From assembly GCA_025361335.1 (NCBI GenBank), contig JANYAK010000053.1, positions 1 to 40,757 of the forward strand: a stretch of 40,757 nt of DNA, in the 5' to 3' direction. Shown in pieces: positions 6,472-14,817 of this stretch. The notes under the pieces were generated by a model that saw only the letters and a list, made by a program, of their open reading frames with translations, searched no databases and was not told the DNA's origin. Each line of letters starts with the position of its first letter. Position 1 is the first letter of the stretch. The position numbers and the translations under genes are program-made. This DNA is from Coriobacteriia bacterium. Lineage in GTDB: Bacteria; Actinomycetota; Coriobacteriia; Anaerosomatales; PALSA-660.

Positions 6472-7794
6472 GTGGTCGACGAGCACGGGAGGATCGAGAG
6501 GAAGCGCCACGTTCCCGACGTGGTGGAGCGCGAGAATGCCCGCGCCCCGCGCGCTGCTCGCGTTCCCGCCGCTGCCCCGTCTGCCGCGGAGACCGGGCCC
6601 ATCGACCCGCTGACTCCCGACGCCGTCGACGTCGGGTACTGGGGCCGTCTCGACACGGGCCACCGCAAGATCCTGCTGCTCACGGTCGCGGCGTCCGTCG
6701 CCGCCCTCCTTCTGGTCGCGGGAGGTCTGTGGTTCGTCCTCACTCCCAGGGAAGAACCGGGCACGGGGCCTCCCCCTCACCCGTCCGCGATCCCGACCGA
6801 GCCCCCCACATCGACGGCCGAGGCGACATCCTCTGCGTCGGGGACCGCGCCCGTCGAGCCCACGGCCGTGCCGGCGCCCGCAGCCCCCGCGGGACGCGCG
6901 CCGGTGATAGCCTACCGGGCTGGGGGGGCGATCTGGGTGTCGGGCCAGCGCGGCGCCAACGCCCGTACCGTCTACGCCTCGGCGTCGGGGGTGTTCTCCC
7001 TGTCGCCGGACGGGCTCACTCTTGCCGCGATCGACGGGGGATCCGGCAACCTGAGTCTCATCGACGTCGGCAGCGGCGCCGTACTCGCCATCGGGCAGGC
7101 GGTGCCGAGCCGGCCCGACTGGGCCGCCGATTCCTCGTTCCTCGTGTACGTGCGCTCCACCGGCCAAGTCACCGACGTGGTAACGGTCCGCCGCAACGGG
7201 ACCGGCCAGCGCGTGGTCGCGCAGGGTGAGTTCGCCCGACTGACCCCGGACGGGATCGCTCTGGTGGTCATCCCGGCCGGAAGCCTCGGAACCCAGCCCC
7301 TCTCGTTCGTCGCTCTGGCGGGGGGCCAGCGCAAGTTCGGCCCTGCCGGCGCACCCTATTCCGCCGTGGCTCCCTCCTCGGGCGGTACGTTCTTCGGGAC
7401 ATACGGCTTCGGGACCGACGCGACGGGTGTGCGACCGGCGACGGTCGGCTTCGTGCGGTACGACGGCAAGGGACTGCGCACGCTCGTCTCCCGACCCGCC
7501 GGGGGGGAACGCGTCTCGTTCACGGACATGTGCCTGTCGCCCGACGGCCGATGGCTGCTGTATTGCGAGACCGGCGACGACGGCTACTCTCGCGTCTACT
7601 CCGTGCCCGTGGACGGCGGGACCCCGGTGTCGCTCACGCCTCGGCTGGACGGCTATCCACTGCGGTTCAGCGCGGACGGCACGGAGCTGTTCCTCGTCGA
7701 GGGGAACGCCGTCCAGGGGGAGCCGACGAGGGTGTCGGCCATACGCCCGGACGGCGGCGGCCATCGGATAGTCGTCGAAGGCGGCGGCTTCTAG
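6472..7794 (+). CDS. Membrane-anchored TolB/PD40-like beta-propeller protein
   Basis: The product has 440 residues from a GTG behind GGGCGGAGG. Residues 1-65 are hydrophilic and Arg/Ala-rich, one transmembrane helix spans about 67-90, and a Pro/Thr/Ser-rich linker (about 92-142) projects outward. The rest repeats the WD40-like/PD40 pattern: FSLSPDGLTLAAID, PDWAADSSFLVYV, CLSPDGRWLLYCE and RFSADGTELFLVE. The repeats suggest a six- to seven-bladed propeller outside the membrane. Such domains bind proteins or carbohydrate, and no catalytic residues are seen. It sits 15 bp after the isocitrate dehydrogenase gene with no metabolic link I can see. It could be a surface sensor or structural protein. 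Confidence 0.8.
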   Translation: MVDEHGRIERKRHVPDVVERENARAPRAARVPAAAPSAAETGPIDPLTPDAVDVGYWGRLDTGHRKILLLTVAASVAALLLVAGGLWFVLTPREEPGTGPPPHPSAIPTEPPTSTAEATSSASGTAPVEPTAVPAPAAPAGRAPVIAYRAGGAIWVSGQRGANARTVYASASGVFSLSPDGLTLAAIDGGSGNLSLIDVGSGAVLAIGQAVPSRPDWAADSSFLVYVRSTGQVTDVVTVRRNGTGQRVVAQGEFARLTPDGIALVVIPAGSLGTQPLSFVALAGGQRKFGPAGAPYSAVAPSSGGTFFGTYGFGTDATGVRPATVGFVRYDGKGLRTLVSRPAGGERVSFTDMCLSPDGRWLLYCETGDDGYSRVYSVPVDGGTPVSLTPRLDGYPLRFSADGTELFLVEGNAVQGEPTRVSAIRPDGGGHRIVVEGGGF

Positions 7795-7824
7795 AAGGAT
7801 CCGCGTCGTGTATCGGTCGTGACG

Positions 7825-7857
7825 CTCGGGCCCGCTCGGCCGCCCGGCGGGCCCGAG
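7825..7857 (+). terminator. Perfect 11-bp stem-loop after the propeller gene
   Basis: CTCGGGCCCGC (7825-7835) and GCGGGCCCGAG (7847-7857) pair perfectly around an 11-nt loop. It lies 30 bp after the stop codon, where a terminator is expected. No T run follows, so it may need another factor. Confidence 0.45.
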
Positions 7858-7876
7858 GAGCCTCACGCACGCGAGG

Positions 7877-7885
7877 TGGTATCAT
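7877..7885 (+). promoter_or_regulatory. Candidate extended -10 promoter for the secreted DUF5648 pair
   Basis: TGGTATCAT fits TGn-TATnnT, the same pattern as the cold-shock promoter. No clear -35 box is present. It would give a leader of about 80 nt before the first secreted gene. Confidence 0.35.
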
Positions 7886-7972
7886 GGGCCGGCGCGCACG
7901 GGCCGACATGCATTCGCAGACGTTCGACGAGGTCGGCACCCGAGTCGCCGGTGCCTACCCAAGGAGGCACGC

Positions 7973-9166
7973 ATGAAACCCTCAATCCTCAGCCGTCCAC
8001 GCCCCGGCGCCCCCCGCAGAGTCGCAACGATCTGTGTTGCGTTCGCCATCGTGGCGGCGCTCGCAGCCCCGGCGACAGCGTTGGCCGCGTTCGATCCTGC
8101 CTACGTGATCTCGGACGACAACTTCCGGGCCGCGACCTCCATGTCGGTCACCGACGTCCAGTCGTTCCTGGCTGCGGTCAATGCCAAGCCGTCGGCCTCG
8201 ACCGCTCTGAAGCTGCTCGTCACCGAGGACCACAATGGGACCCGAAAGACCGCGGCCACCATCGTCTCCGAGGCGGCGAGCGCCTGGCAGGTCAGCCCGA
8301 AGGTCCTGCTCGTGATGCTGCAGAAGGAGCAGAGCCTGCTCACGCGGACGTCGCCTTCGCAGGCGAGTCTCGATTGGGCTCTAGGGTTCGGCTGCCCTGA
8401 CGGGGTGGCCGTGGCCGACCGAAATCCCGCCTACAAGGGCTTTGGCGCCCAAGTGTGGAACGCCGCGATGCGTCTCAACGCGTACGGCGAGCTGCCGGGG
8501 GTGGGAACGCCGTGGAACAAGACGTTCGTCTTCAGCGATCACGGCTTCACCGCGCTTCCACGCAATCTCGCCACGTACAAGCTGTACAAGTACACCCCGC
8601 ACGTCGGGTATCCCGAGACCTCCGGTACCGGGGCCTTGAACTACATCCACGGCAATCTTCTCTTCTGGAACGTGTGGAACCAGTGGCCCGCGTATCTGGG
8701 GGATCCCCTCGCCGGCCCGTCCCAGCGCCCGGTCTACCGCTTCTTCAACGCCCGCACCGGCACGCATTTCTACACTGCTTCGGAGGGCGAGCGCTACAGC
8801 GTGGCGACCAAGTTGGCGGCCGCGTACAAGTTCGAAGGCGTCGCCTACAGCGTCAACACGAGCAACACGGCGAACTCGACGCCGCTGTACAGGTTCTACA
8901 ACAGGCGCTCGGGCACGCATTTCTACACCGCATCGCAGGGTGAGCGCGATTCGGTCGCTACCAAGCTCGCTTCGACCTACGCGTTCGAGGGTGTAGCCTA
9001 CAACGTGTCGCTCGACCCAACCGGTGCGACACCCGTGTACCGGTTCTACAAGCCGCGTCAGGGGACGCACTTCTACACGGCCAACGAGGCAGAGAAGAAC
9101 GATGTGATCGCGAAGTATCGGGCCACGTATCGCTTCGAAGGAATCGTATTCTATGTGGCCCCGTGA
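7973..9166 (+). CDS. Secreted protein: lysozyme-like N-terminal domain plus three DUF5648 repeats
   Basis: The product has 397 residues. A Sec signal peptide (residues 1-39, cleavage near ALAA|FD) is followed by a domain of about 200 residues that begins YVISDDNFRAATSMS. It contains VSPKVLLVMLQKEQSLL (108-124), a pattern typical of lysozyme/transglycosylase-like secreted proteins in which the Glu of the KEQ motif might be catalytic; activity is not proven. Residues 254-395 hold three repeats of the form P-[VL]-Y-R-F-[FY]...G-T-H-F-Y-T-A...F-E-G-[VI], the DUF5648 repeat found in extracellular proteins. AAGGAGG lies four bases upstream of the ATG. It is followed 19 bp later by a paralogue. The likely role is binding or remodelling of cell wall or surface glycans, by inference. 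Confidence 0.82.
   Translation: MKPSILSRPRPGAPRRVATICVAFAIVAALAAPATALAAFDPAYVISDDNFRAATSMSVTDVQSFLAAVNAKPSASTALKLLVTEDHNGTRKTAATIVSEAASAWQVSPKVLLVMLQKEQSLLTRTSPSQASLDWALGFGCPDGVAVADRNPAYKGFGAQVWNAAMRLNAYGELPGVGTPWNKTFVFSDHGFTALPRNLATYKLYKYTPHVGYPETSGTGALNYIHGNLLFWNVWNQWPAYLGDPLAGPSQRPVYRFFNARTGTHFYTASEGERYSVATKLAAAYKFEGVAYSVNTSNTANSTPLYRFYNRRSGTHFYTASQGERDSVATKLASTYAFEGVAYNVSLDPTGATPVYRFYKPRQGTHFYTANEAEKNDVIAKYRATYRFEGIVFYVAP
8732..9157 (+). repeat. Three DUF5648 repeats, about 50 codons each
   Basis: The core GTHFYTA recurs at residues 263, 314 and 364 of the first secreted protein. Repeats 1 and 2 are separated by the linker SVNTSNTANS, which recurs at the same place in the neighbouring gene. 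Confidence 0.85.
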
Positions 9167-9185
9167 CGTCAGGGAGTGAACCCGA

Positions 9186-10334
9186 ATGAATCTTCACGTT
9201 GCTGATCGTCGCGATCGAAGTCACCTCGGGGTCGTGACGGCGATGGTCGTGGTGCTCGCGTCGTTCGTCTTCGCCGCTGCGCCGGCCGTCGCCCGCGCAG
9301 CGGACTACGATCCGCTCAACATCATGTCGGACGACAACTTCCGCGACATCTCGTCCATGAGCCAGGGCGACGTCCAGGGATTCCTGGACGCGCAGCCCGG
9401 GGTGCTGAAGTCCTACTCCGCGCCCGAGTTCGGCAGTCATGGAGGCGCCATCAAGCCGGCGTCGCAGATCATCTGGGAGGCCGCGCAGGCCAACAAGATC
9501 AACCCGCGCGTGATCCTCGCGACCCTCGAGAAGGAGCAGTCGCTGCTGTCCCAGCCGTGGCACGCCGCGACGGCGACCCACACGTACGGGACCGACTACC
9601 ACCTGACCAATGCGATGGGTGCCGGTGTCTACCCCACCAGCACGGACAGGCACCCAGGCTTCGGGGACCAGGTCTGGACCGGCGCCCGCGTGCTGTCGAA
9701 CTACATCACGACCAAGTCGTGGTACCCCGGCAAGTCCATCAAGGTCACCTACGCGGGACAGCAGATCTACATCGTGCCGGCGAACTACCCGACGTTCGCC
9801 TTCTACACGTACACGCCCTACTACCCTCAGAAGAACATCTGGACCATCTACGTCCGCTACTTCGGCGACCCCCTGGCGCCGGTGTATCCCCCGGGGACCG
9901 TCTTCCGCTTCTTCAACTGGCGCAAGGGATCGCACTTCTACACCGCCAACGACGCCGAACGCAACTACGTGGCGACGACGCTGGCCGACTACTACCGCTT
10001 CGAGGGTGTCGCGTACAGCGTGAACACGAGCAACACCGCGAACTCGGCTCCGCTCTACCGGTTCTACAACAGGCTCACGGGAACCCATTTCTACACCGCG
10101 AGCGAGGGCGAGAAGGACGACGTCCGCGCGCGTATGTCGTCGACCTACCTGTTCGAGAACGTGGCGTATCGCGTGTCGCTGACGCCGGATGGCGCCATGC
10201 CGGTGTACCGGTTCTTCAACATCCGGAACGGGACCCACTTCTACACTTCGAACGTGGCGGAGAGGGACCAAGTGATCCAGCGGCTCGGCGGTACGTACCA
10301 CTACGAAGGGCCCACGTTCTGGGTCGCGCCGTAG
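9186..10334 (+). CDS. Second secreted DUF5648-repeat protein, paralogue of the preceding gene
   Basis: The product has 382 residues. It has a basic N-terminus, a hydrophobic core and a signal cleavage site near ARA|AD. The N-terminal domain is clearly related to that of the preceding gene (NIMSDDNFRDISSMS; INPRVILATLEKEQSLL at 115-131) but has a different middle: HTYGTDYHLTNAMG and a long Tyr-rich stretch (about 195-230). Three DUF5648 repeats follow (239-380), including the same SVNTSNTANS linker. The close similarity and 19-bp spacing show a tandem duplication followed by divergence of the first domain while the repeats stayed alike. The two are probably co-transcribed and exported. The difference in the N-terminal halves suggests different targets. 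Confidence 0.82.
   Translation: MNLHVADRRDRSHLGVVTAMVVVLASFVFAAAPAVARAADYDPLNIMSDDNFRDISSMSQGDVQGFLDAQPGVLKSYSAPEFGSHGGAIKPASQIIWEAAQANKINPRVILATLEKEQSLLSQPWHAATATHTYGTDYHLTNAMGAGVYPTSTDRHPGFGDQVWTGARVLSNYITTKSWYPGKSIKVTYAGQQIYIVPANYPTFAFYTYTPYYPQKNIWTIYVRYFGDPLAPVYPPGTVFRFFNWRKGSHFYTANDAERNYVATTLADYYRFEGVAYSVNTSNTANSAPLYRFYNRLTGTHFYTASEGEKDDVRARMSSTYLFENVAYRVSLTPDGAMPVYRFFNIRNGTHFYTSNVAERDQVIQRLGGTYHYEGPTFWVAP
9900..10325 (+). repeat. Three DUF5648 repeats in the second secreted gene
   Basis: The repeat core (GSHFYTA, GTHFYTA, GTHFYTS) occurs at residues 248, 299 and 349. The order and linkers match those in the upstream gene, so the whole repeat block was duplicated as a unit. Confidence 0.85.
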
Positions 10335-10379
10335 AGACCCGGACGCAACGCTCGCGAGTGACCGAGTGACCAGGCGTGT

Positions 10380-10424
10380 GGCGGTCAGCGGGCCACCCGC
10401 GGCTCCTGCTAGGGGATGACCGCC
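10380..10424. terminator. Inverted repeat at the convergent junction with the ligase array
   Basis: GGCGGTCA (10380-10387) pairs with TGACCGCC (10417-10424), and GCGGG/CCCGC (10388-10392, 10396-10400) forms a second small stem inside it. The element spans the 3' ends of the plus-strand secreted genes and the minus-strand array and partly covers the last codons of the latter. No T tract is present. Confidence 0.4.
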
Positions 10425-12481
10425 AGGCGGGGCTGCAGCTGCTCGCGTTCCTCGGGGGTGGGCGACGCGGCGAGGGCGGCGCGCAGCACGTTCCTCGCCC
10501 CGGCGAAGTCGCCCGCTTGTAGGTCCAGCTCGCTCAGGCTGAACACCGCGTCCACGTATGTGGGGTGCTCCCGGAGCACGGATTCGAGGACCGGACGCGC
10601 ATGCTCCGGGTCGAGCGCCTGAGAGTAGTCGTATCGCGTCTTCAAGTCGTTGGGGGACATGGCCATCGCCCGATCCCACTCGGCCAGCGCCTGCTCCTCG
10701 AGGCCAGGGTCGACGTATCGCGCGCTCGAATGCAGCACGCTCGCCAGGAACGATCGGCGGCGCTGGTTCGTAGGCTCGATGGCCACCGCCCGCCGCGCCG
10801 CGGCGACCGCCCGAGCGAGGTACTCGCGAACGACCGCCGGATCGCCTCCGGAGCGGCCGAGCGTCTCGACCTGCCCGATGGTCGCCCATCCGTCGATCGC
10901 GGCGTAGTCGGCGCTGAGCGGGTTGAGCCGGACCGCCAAGGCCGCGGCCTCCATCCGGGCAGCGCCGGGAGCAGTCGCGTTGTCCGCGATCGCCGCTTGC
11001 ATGTCCGCCCCGAGGAACAGCGCGGCGACGATGCCCCCCACCGCGGAGAGGACGCCGAGCCCGAGCGCCAGCGAGCGCCTGGAAGCAGGAGCCGCCAAGA
11101 TGACCTGGCCGGCTGACGGGGAGAGCAGAAGGCCCAACGCGCAGAAGAGGAACAGGGTGCCGGCGACCGACGAAGGAGTGAACAACGAGTCGGCAAGGAA
11201 GGCGACGCAGGCCGCCCACAGGCCCGCCAGCAGCAGCCGGCTGGGCTGCGCCTCCTTCGGCCCGGAGATGATCGTCCGCAGCGACACGACGGCGACCGCC
11301 GCGAGCATCGCCGTCCACAGCGCGAATCCGGGGATGCCGAGGTCGCTCAGGGTCTGGACCGGGATGTTGTGAGCGGACTCCATGACCGTCCCAGGCTGCA
11401 CGATCTGGGAGTAGCGGGCGCTGCGGATCGGCTCGGAGGCGAGGACCATGGTGTCCGGCCCGTATCCCTGGAGCGGGCGCAGCGCCACCGCCCGGAAGGC
11501 CGTGTCCCACATCTCGAGCCGAGCCGCGCTGTCGGGGTCCGACAGAGAGACTGCGGTCCGCAGCCGGTCCGCGACGTCGGTCCCGCTGCCCGGGGCCGCG
11601 GGACGGATCGCCACGAACGCCGCGACCACCAGCAGGACCGTGATCGTCGCCAGTGCGAGCCTGCGGTCGAACCGGAGCAGGGACTTGAATGCCAGCACGG
11701 CAAAGGCGGCCGTTCCGATCAGTACCGCGAACCACGCCGCCCTCGAATACGATGTCACCGCGGCCGCGGCGCACAGCGCGTTCGCAGTCAGCATCACCAC
11801 GCGCCACGGCAGCTTCTTCTCCGACAGTGCGGCACCCAGCGAGGCGAAGAGGGCGAACACGATGAAGTCGCCGAACATGTCGGGGTTGCCGAGTGTGCCG
11901 AACGATCTTCCCACGCCCCAAGCGGCCGTGTATCCGAGGGGGTTGATGCCCACCGCCTGCAGGATGCCGACAAAGGCCGTGATCCCGCCGACCACGCCGA
12001 TGACTCGCGTCACCACCCGGATCCGCGCGGAACTGTCGACGTGCCCCACCATCATCAGCAATACCGCCGTTGCGACTATGCGCAACTGCAGCCCCTGGCT
12101 GTTCGCCGTGATACCCAGCACCGCGCTCGCGGGGCTGGGCGACAGGGCCGTGGACACGAGGGTCCAGCCGAGAAGGCCCAGGACGATCGCCAGTGCGGGA
12201 TGCCAGCGCAGTCCCGACTGTCGCCTCCACAGCGCGACAGCGAAGCAGGCGAGCGCGGCCACGACGAGGATCTGCGCGGCGTAGGACTGCAGGAGGTAGA
12301 GGCCCGACCAGAAGGTCGAATGCTTCAGGCCGAACCACCCCGGACTGTCCGTCAGCAGGGGAGTGAACAGCGACGACAGGAGAAGGATCCAAGACGCGCC
12401 CATCCACCCGGAGTGAGCCTCGGCGCCTGTCGCCCAAGCCACCGCCGCGGGTGGGTTGCCGCCCGCTTTCGTCCGCGCCAT
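10409..12481 (-). CDS. O-antigen ligase/Wzy-like membrane protein with C-terminal TPR domain, copy 6 (last in transcription order)
   Basis: The product has 690 residues. About 10-12 hydrophobic helices span residues 28-490. The GTLGNPDMFG block is at 196-205 and YSRAAW at 245-250. A long extracytoplasmic loop (about 300-380) carries GYGPDTM (339-345), E349, R353 and ESAHN (368-372). Its His is in the place expected for the catalytic His of WaaL/Wzy/PglL-type enzymes, which move lipid-linked glycan onto an acceptor. Residues about 505-690 are helical TPR-like repeats (AVAIEPTNQRRRSFLA, AMSPNDLKTRYDYSQAL) and should lie outside the membrane. The ATG was chosen for AAGGAG six bases upstream and the MARTK start shared with copy 3. 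It is the last of six tandem paralogues. The acceptor is unknown; protein O-glycosylation is one possibility. Confidence 0.8.
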   Translation of the reverse strand: MARTKAGGNPPAAVAWATGAEAHSGWMGASWILLLSSLFTPLLTDSPGWFGLKHSTFWSGLYLLQSYAAQILVVAALACFAVALWRRQSGLRWHPALAIVLGLLGWTLVSTALSPSPASAVLGITANSQGLQLRIVATAVLLMMVGHVDSSARIRVVTRVIGVVGGITAFVGILQAVGINPLGYTAAWGVGRSFGTLGNPDMFGDFIVFALFASLGAALSEKKLPWRVVMLTANALCAAAAVTSYSRAAWFAVLIGTAAFAVLAFKSLLRFDRRLALATITVLLVVAAFVAIRPAAPGSGTDVADRLRTAVSLSDPDSAARLEMWDTAFRAVALRPLQGYGPDTMVLASEPIRSARYSQIVQPGTVMESAHNIPVQTLSDLGIPGFALWTAMLAAVAVVSLRTIISGPKEAQPSRLLLAGLWAACVAFLADSLFTPSSVAGTLFLFCALGLLLSPSAGQVILAAPASRRSLALGLGVLSAVGGIVAALFLGADMQAAIADNATAPGAARMEAAALAVRLNPLSADYAAIDGWATIGQVETLGRSGGDPAVVREYLARAVAAARRAVAIEPTNQRRRSFLASVLHSSARYVDPGLEEQALAEWDRAMAMSPNDLKTRYDYSQALDPEHARPVLESVLREHPTYVDAVFSLSELDLQAGDFAGARNVLRAALAASPTPEEREQLQPRLAVIP

Positions 12482-12685
12482 GCCGCTCCTTGAGTCTCGT
12501 CGGACCCGGCCTCGGCGGAGCATGCCGCCGGGCACCTCGTCGAAGCGAATGCCGTGCCCAATACGGCGTCCGGGGGCACGATGGCTCTGCCCTGAGCACG
12601 AGAGCGGGAGGTGGCGGCGCGAAATAGACCGCGGGCCTGTGATCGCCGTCACTCGCGGGGATCAGCGGATGGTCTGGCCGCCGCG

Positions 12686-14770
12686 TCAGGGGATAGCGAC
12701 CCGAGCCCGTTCAAGATCGGCACGGTCGGCCGGGTCCGATGTGGCGGCCAAGGCCGCGGAAAGGACCCGCCGCGCGCCTGACCGGTCCCCGACGCTGATG
12801 TCGAGCTCGCTCAAGGCGATCGCCGCCGCGGCGTAGTCCGGGCGTCGCGACAGCACCATACGCAGGACCGACCGCGCCTGCGCGGGCTCCACCGAGCGCA
12901 GGATGCGGGCGAAGGTGGTCTGCGTGGCGAGGTCGTTGGGCGACATCGTGACCGCGAGGGTCGACTCGGAGAGCGCCTGTGTGTAGAAGCCCTTGTCCAC
13001 GTACGCAGCGCCTGCGAGCAGGATGCTCGCGAGGAAGGAACGCCGGCGCTGGTTGGTGGGCTCGAGGGCAACAGCCCGTCGAGCGTTCGCAAGCGAGGCA
13101 TCGAAGTAGGCGCGCTTGCCTGCCGGGTCGGTCCCGGCCTTGGCCCGAGCGTCGACCGCGTCGAAGAGGGCCGAGGCGTTGACGACCGCGTATTCGACGC
13201 TCACGGGGTTGAGACGGACCGCTGAGGCGCCGGCCTCGATGCGCCGGCCTTCAGGGACCGCCCTATCGTTGGCGACGGCCGCCTGCATGTCGGCGACGAG
13301 GAACGGGACCGATACGACGATCCCAGCCACCGCGAGGGCGCCTAACGCCCCTGCCAGCGCGCGCCGGGGCCCCCGTGCGCGCACGACACTGTCCGTCGCG
13401 GACGGGGCGAGAAGCAGGCCGAGCAGAACCGCCAGGGTGAGCGTCCCGGCGACAGACGATGGAGTGAAGAGCGAGTCCGCCAAGAACGCGGCGCACGAGG
13501 CCCACATGCCGGCGAGCAGCAGACGCGAAGACGTCGAACCTTCCGGGGCGCGGAGCATCGAGCGCCACGACACCACGGCGACAGTCGTGAGCATCGCGGC
13601 CCACAGGAGGAATCCCGGGATGCCCAGATCGCTCAGGGTCTGCAGAGCAATGCTGTGGGCGGACTCCATCACGAGCCGCGGGTCGACCAGCCGCGAGAGG
13701 GCCGCCGTTCGGACCGGCTCAGACGCCAGCACCATCGTGTCCGGGCCGTAGCCTTGGATGGGCCGGCGGGCGACGGCGCTGAGCGCCGTGCCCCAGATCC
13801 GGAGGCGCGCCGCGGTGTCTGGAGCCGTGAGCGAGACCGCGCTCGATACCCGCCGCGCGACGTCCGTGGCGCTGCCCGGAGCAGAGGGCCTCAGTGCCAC
13901 GAAGCCGCCGATCGCCAGCACGACCACTACGACCGCAGCGACGACCCGCCTGTCGATGGGAAGGCGAGCCTTCCGCGCGACTAGGGCGAATGCGACTGCG
14001 CCCACCGCCACGCCTACCCACGCGGCCCGAGAGTAGGATGTCACCGCCGCCATCGCGCACACGGAGCTCGCCGCCCACATCGTGACTCGCCAGACTCGCG
14101 TCTTCTCCGACACAGCGAGCCCGAAGGACGTGAAGAGCGAGAGCATGATGAAGCCGCCGAACATGTCCGGGTTGCCGAGCGTGCCGAACGAGCGTCCGAA
14201 GCCCGCGGCGGCCGAAGCGCCGAGCGCGGGGACGCCCGCTATCTGGAGGATGCCGAGCGTGGCCACCGCCGCCCCGACGACCGAGATGGCGCGGGCCGCG
14301 ACGCGGATCCGAGCCGTGCCGTCCACGAGGTCGACGGCGAGCAGGAGCGCCGCTGTGGCGACGATGCGCAGCAGGAGACCTTGGCTGTCGATGGTCAGCC
14401 CCAGCAGCGCGCTCGCCGGGCTGGGGGACAGGATAGTGGCCAGGCATGTCCAGCCAAGAAGACCGAGGACCAGGCCCATCGTGGGGTTCCAGCGCAGGCC
14501 CGCCTGCCGGGTCCATAGGCTGGCCGCCAAGCAGGCGAGCGCTCCCATGACCAAGAGCTGCGCGACATACGATTGGAGCAGGTAGGGTCCCGACTGGAAC
14601 AGGCCTCGCGTGCTGCCGAACCAGCCCGGGCCGTCCGTCAGAAGGGGCGTGGCCACAGCTGCGAGCAGGAGGAGCCATGAGACGGTCGCGAGTCCCGAGC
14701 GCCGAAGTGAGGACGGACGCCGGTCGATCCCATCCGGTGATGGTGAGGCTGGCTGTGCGTGGCGCTGCAT
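12686..14770 (-). CDS. O-antigen ligase/Wzy-like membrane protein with TPR domain, copy 5
   Basis: The product has 694 residues from the ATG at 14770, which has GGGAG at good distance. A GTG at 14821 overlaps the stop of the upstream copy (GTGA) but lacks a ribosome site and would add 17 residues. The order of parts matches the other copies: hydrophobic helices, GTLGNPDMFGGF, YSRAAWVGV, a loop with GYGPDTMVLASEPVR and the ESAHS variant with the histidine kept, a LGIPGF block, then TPR-like repeats (AVALEPTNQRRRSFLA; SPNDLATQTTFARIL). Unlike most copies it does not begin with MAR followed by basic residues but with MQRHAQPAS. A 204-bp gap separates it from copy 6, with no element I recognise. 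Confidence 0.8.
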   Translation of the reverse strand: MQRHAQPASPSPDGIDRRPSSLRRSGLATVSWLLLLAAVATPLLTDGPGWFGSTRGLFQSGPYLLQSYVAQLLVMGALACLAASLWTRQAGLRWNPTMGLVLGLLGWTCLATILSPSPASALLGLTIDSQGLLLRIVATAALLLAVDLVDGTARIRVAARAISVVGAAVATLGILQIAGVPALGASAAAGFGRSFGTLGNPDMFGGFIMLSLFTSFGLAVSEKTRVWRVTMWAASSVCAMAAVTSYSRAAWVGVAVGAVAFALVARKARLPIDRRVVAAVVVVVLAIGGFVALRPSAPGSATDVARRVSSAVSLTAPDTAARLRIWGTALSAVARRPIQGYGPDTMVLASEPVRTAALSRLVDPRLVMESAHSIALQTLSDLGIPGFLLWAAMLTTVAVVSWRSMLRAPEGSTSSRLLLAGMWASCAAFLADSLFTPSSVAGTLTLAVLLGLLLAPSATDSVVRARGPRRALAGALGALAVAGIVVSVPFLVADMQAAVANDRAVPEGRRIEAGASAVRLNPVSVEYAVVNASALFDAVDARAKAGTDPAGKRAYFDASLANARRAVALEPTNQRRRSFLASILLAGAAYVDKGFYTQALSESTLAVTMSPNDLATQTTFARILRSVEPAQARSVLRMVLSRRPDYAAAAIALSELDISVGDRSGARRVLSAALAATSDPADRADLERARVAIP

Positions 14771-14817
14771 TGGTCTCCCAAGGTCGAGCGATCGGATCGC
14801 CGGAAGCGACGGGCTGG

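Noticed and set aside
5323-7866. 847-codon open frame on the minus strand across the isocitrate dehydrogenase and propeller genes
   Set aside because: Arg/Gly/His-rich composition without any family motif; it is the antisense of two well-supported genes in high-GC DNA.
8732-10325. CRISPR-like or RTX-like repeats in the secreted genes
   Set aside because: The repeats are imperfect, in frame, about 150 bp, and match DUF5648 protein repeats; there are no short identical units with spacers and no Gly-Asp nonapeptides.
8958-12599. 1213-codon minus-strand frame over the secreted genes and ligase copy 6
   Set aside because: It crosses two genes in other frames and has low-complexity Arg-rich translation; a GC-driven shadow.
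12482-12685. Possible extra gene or element in the 204-bp gap between ligase copies 5 and 6
   Set aside because: Open frames there are Arg/Pro-rich extensions without motifs; no clear promoter, terminator or repeat was found.
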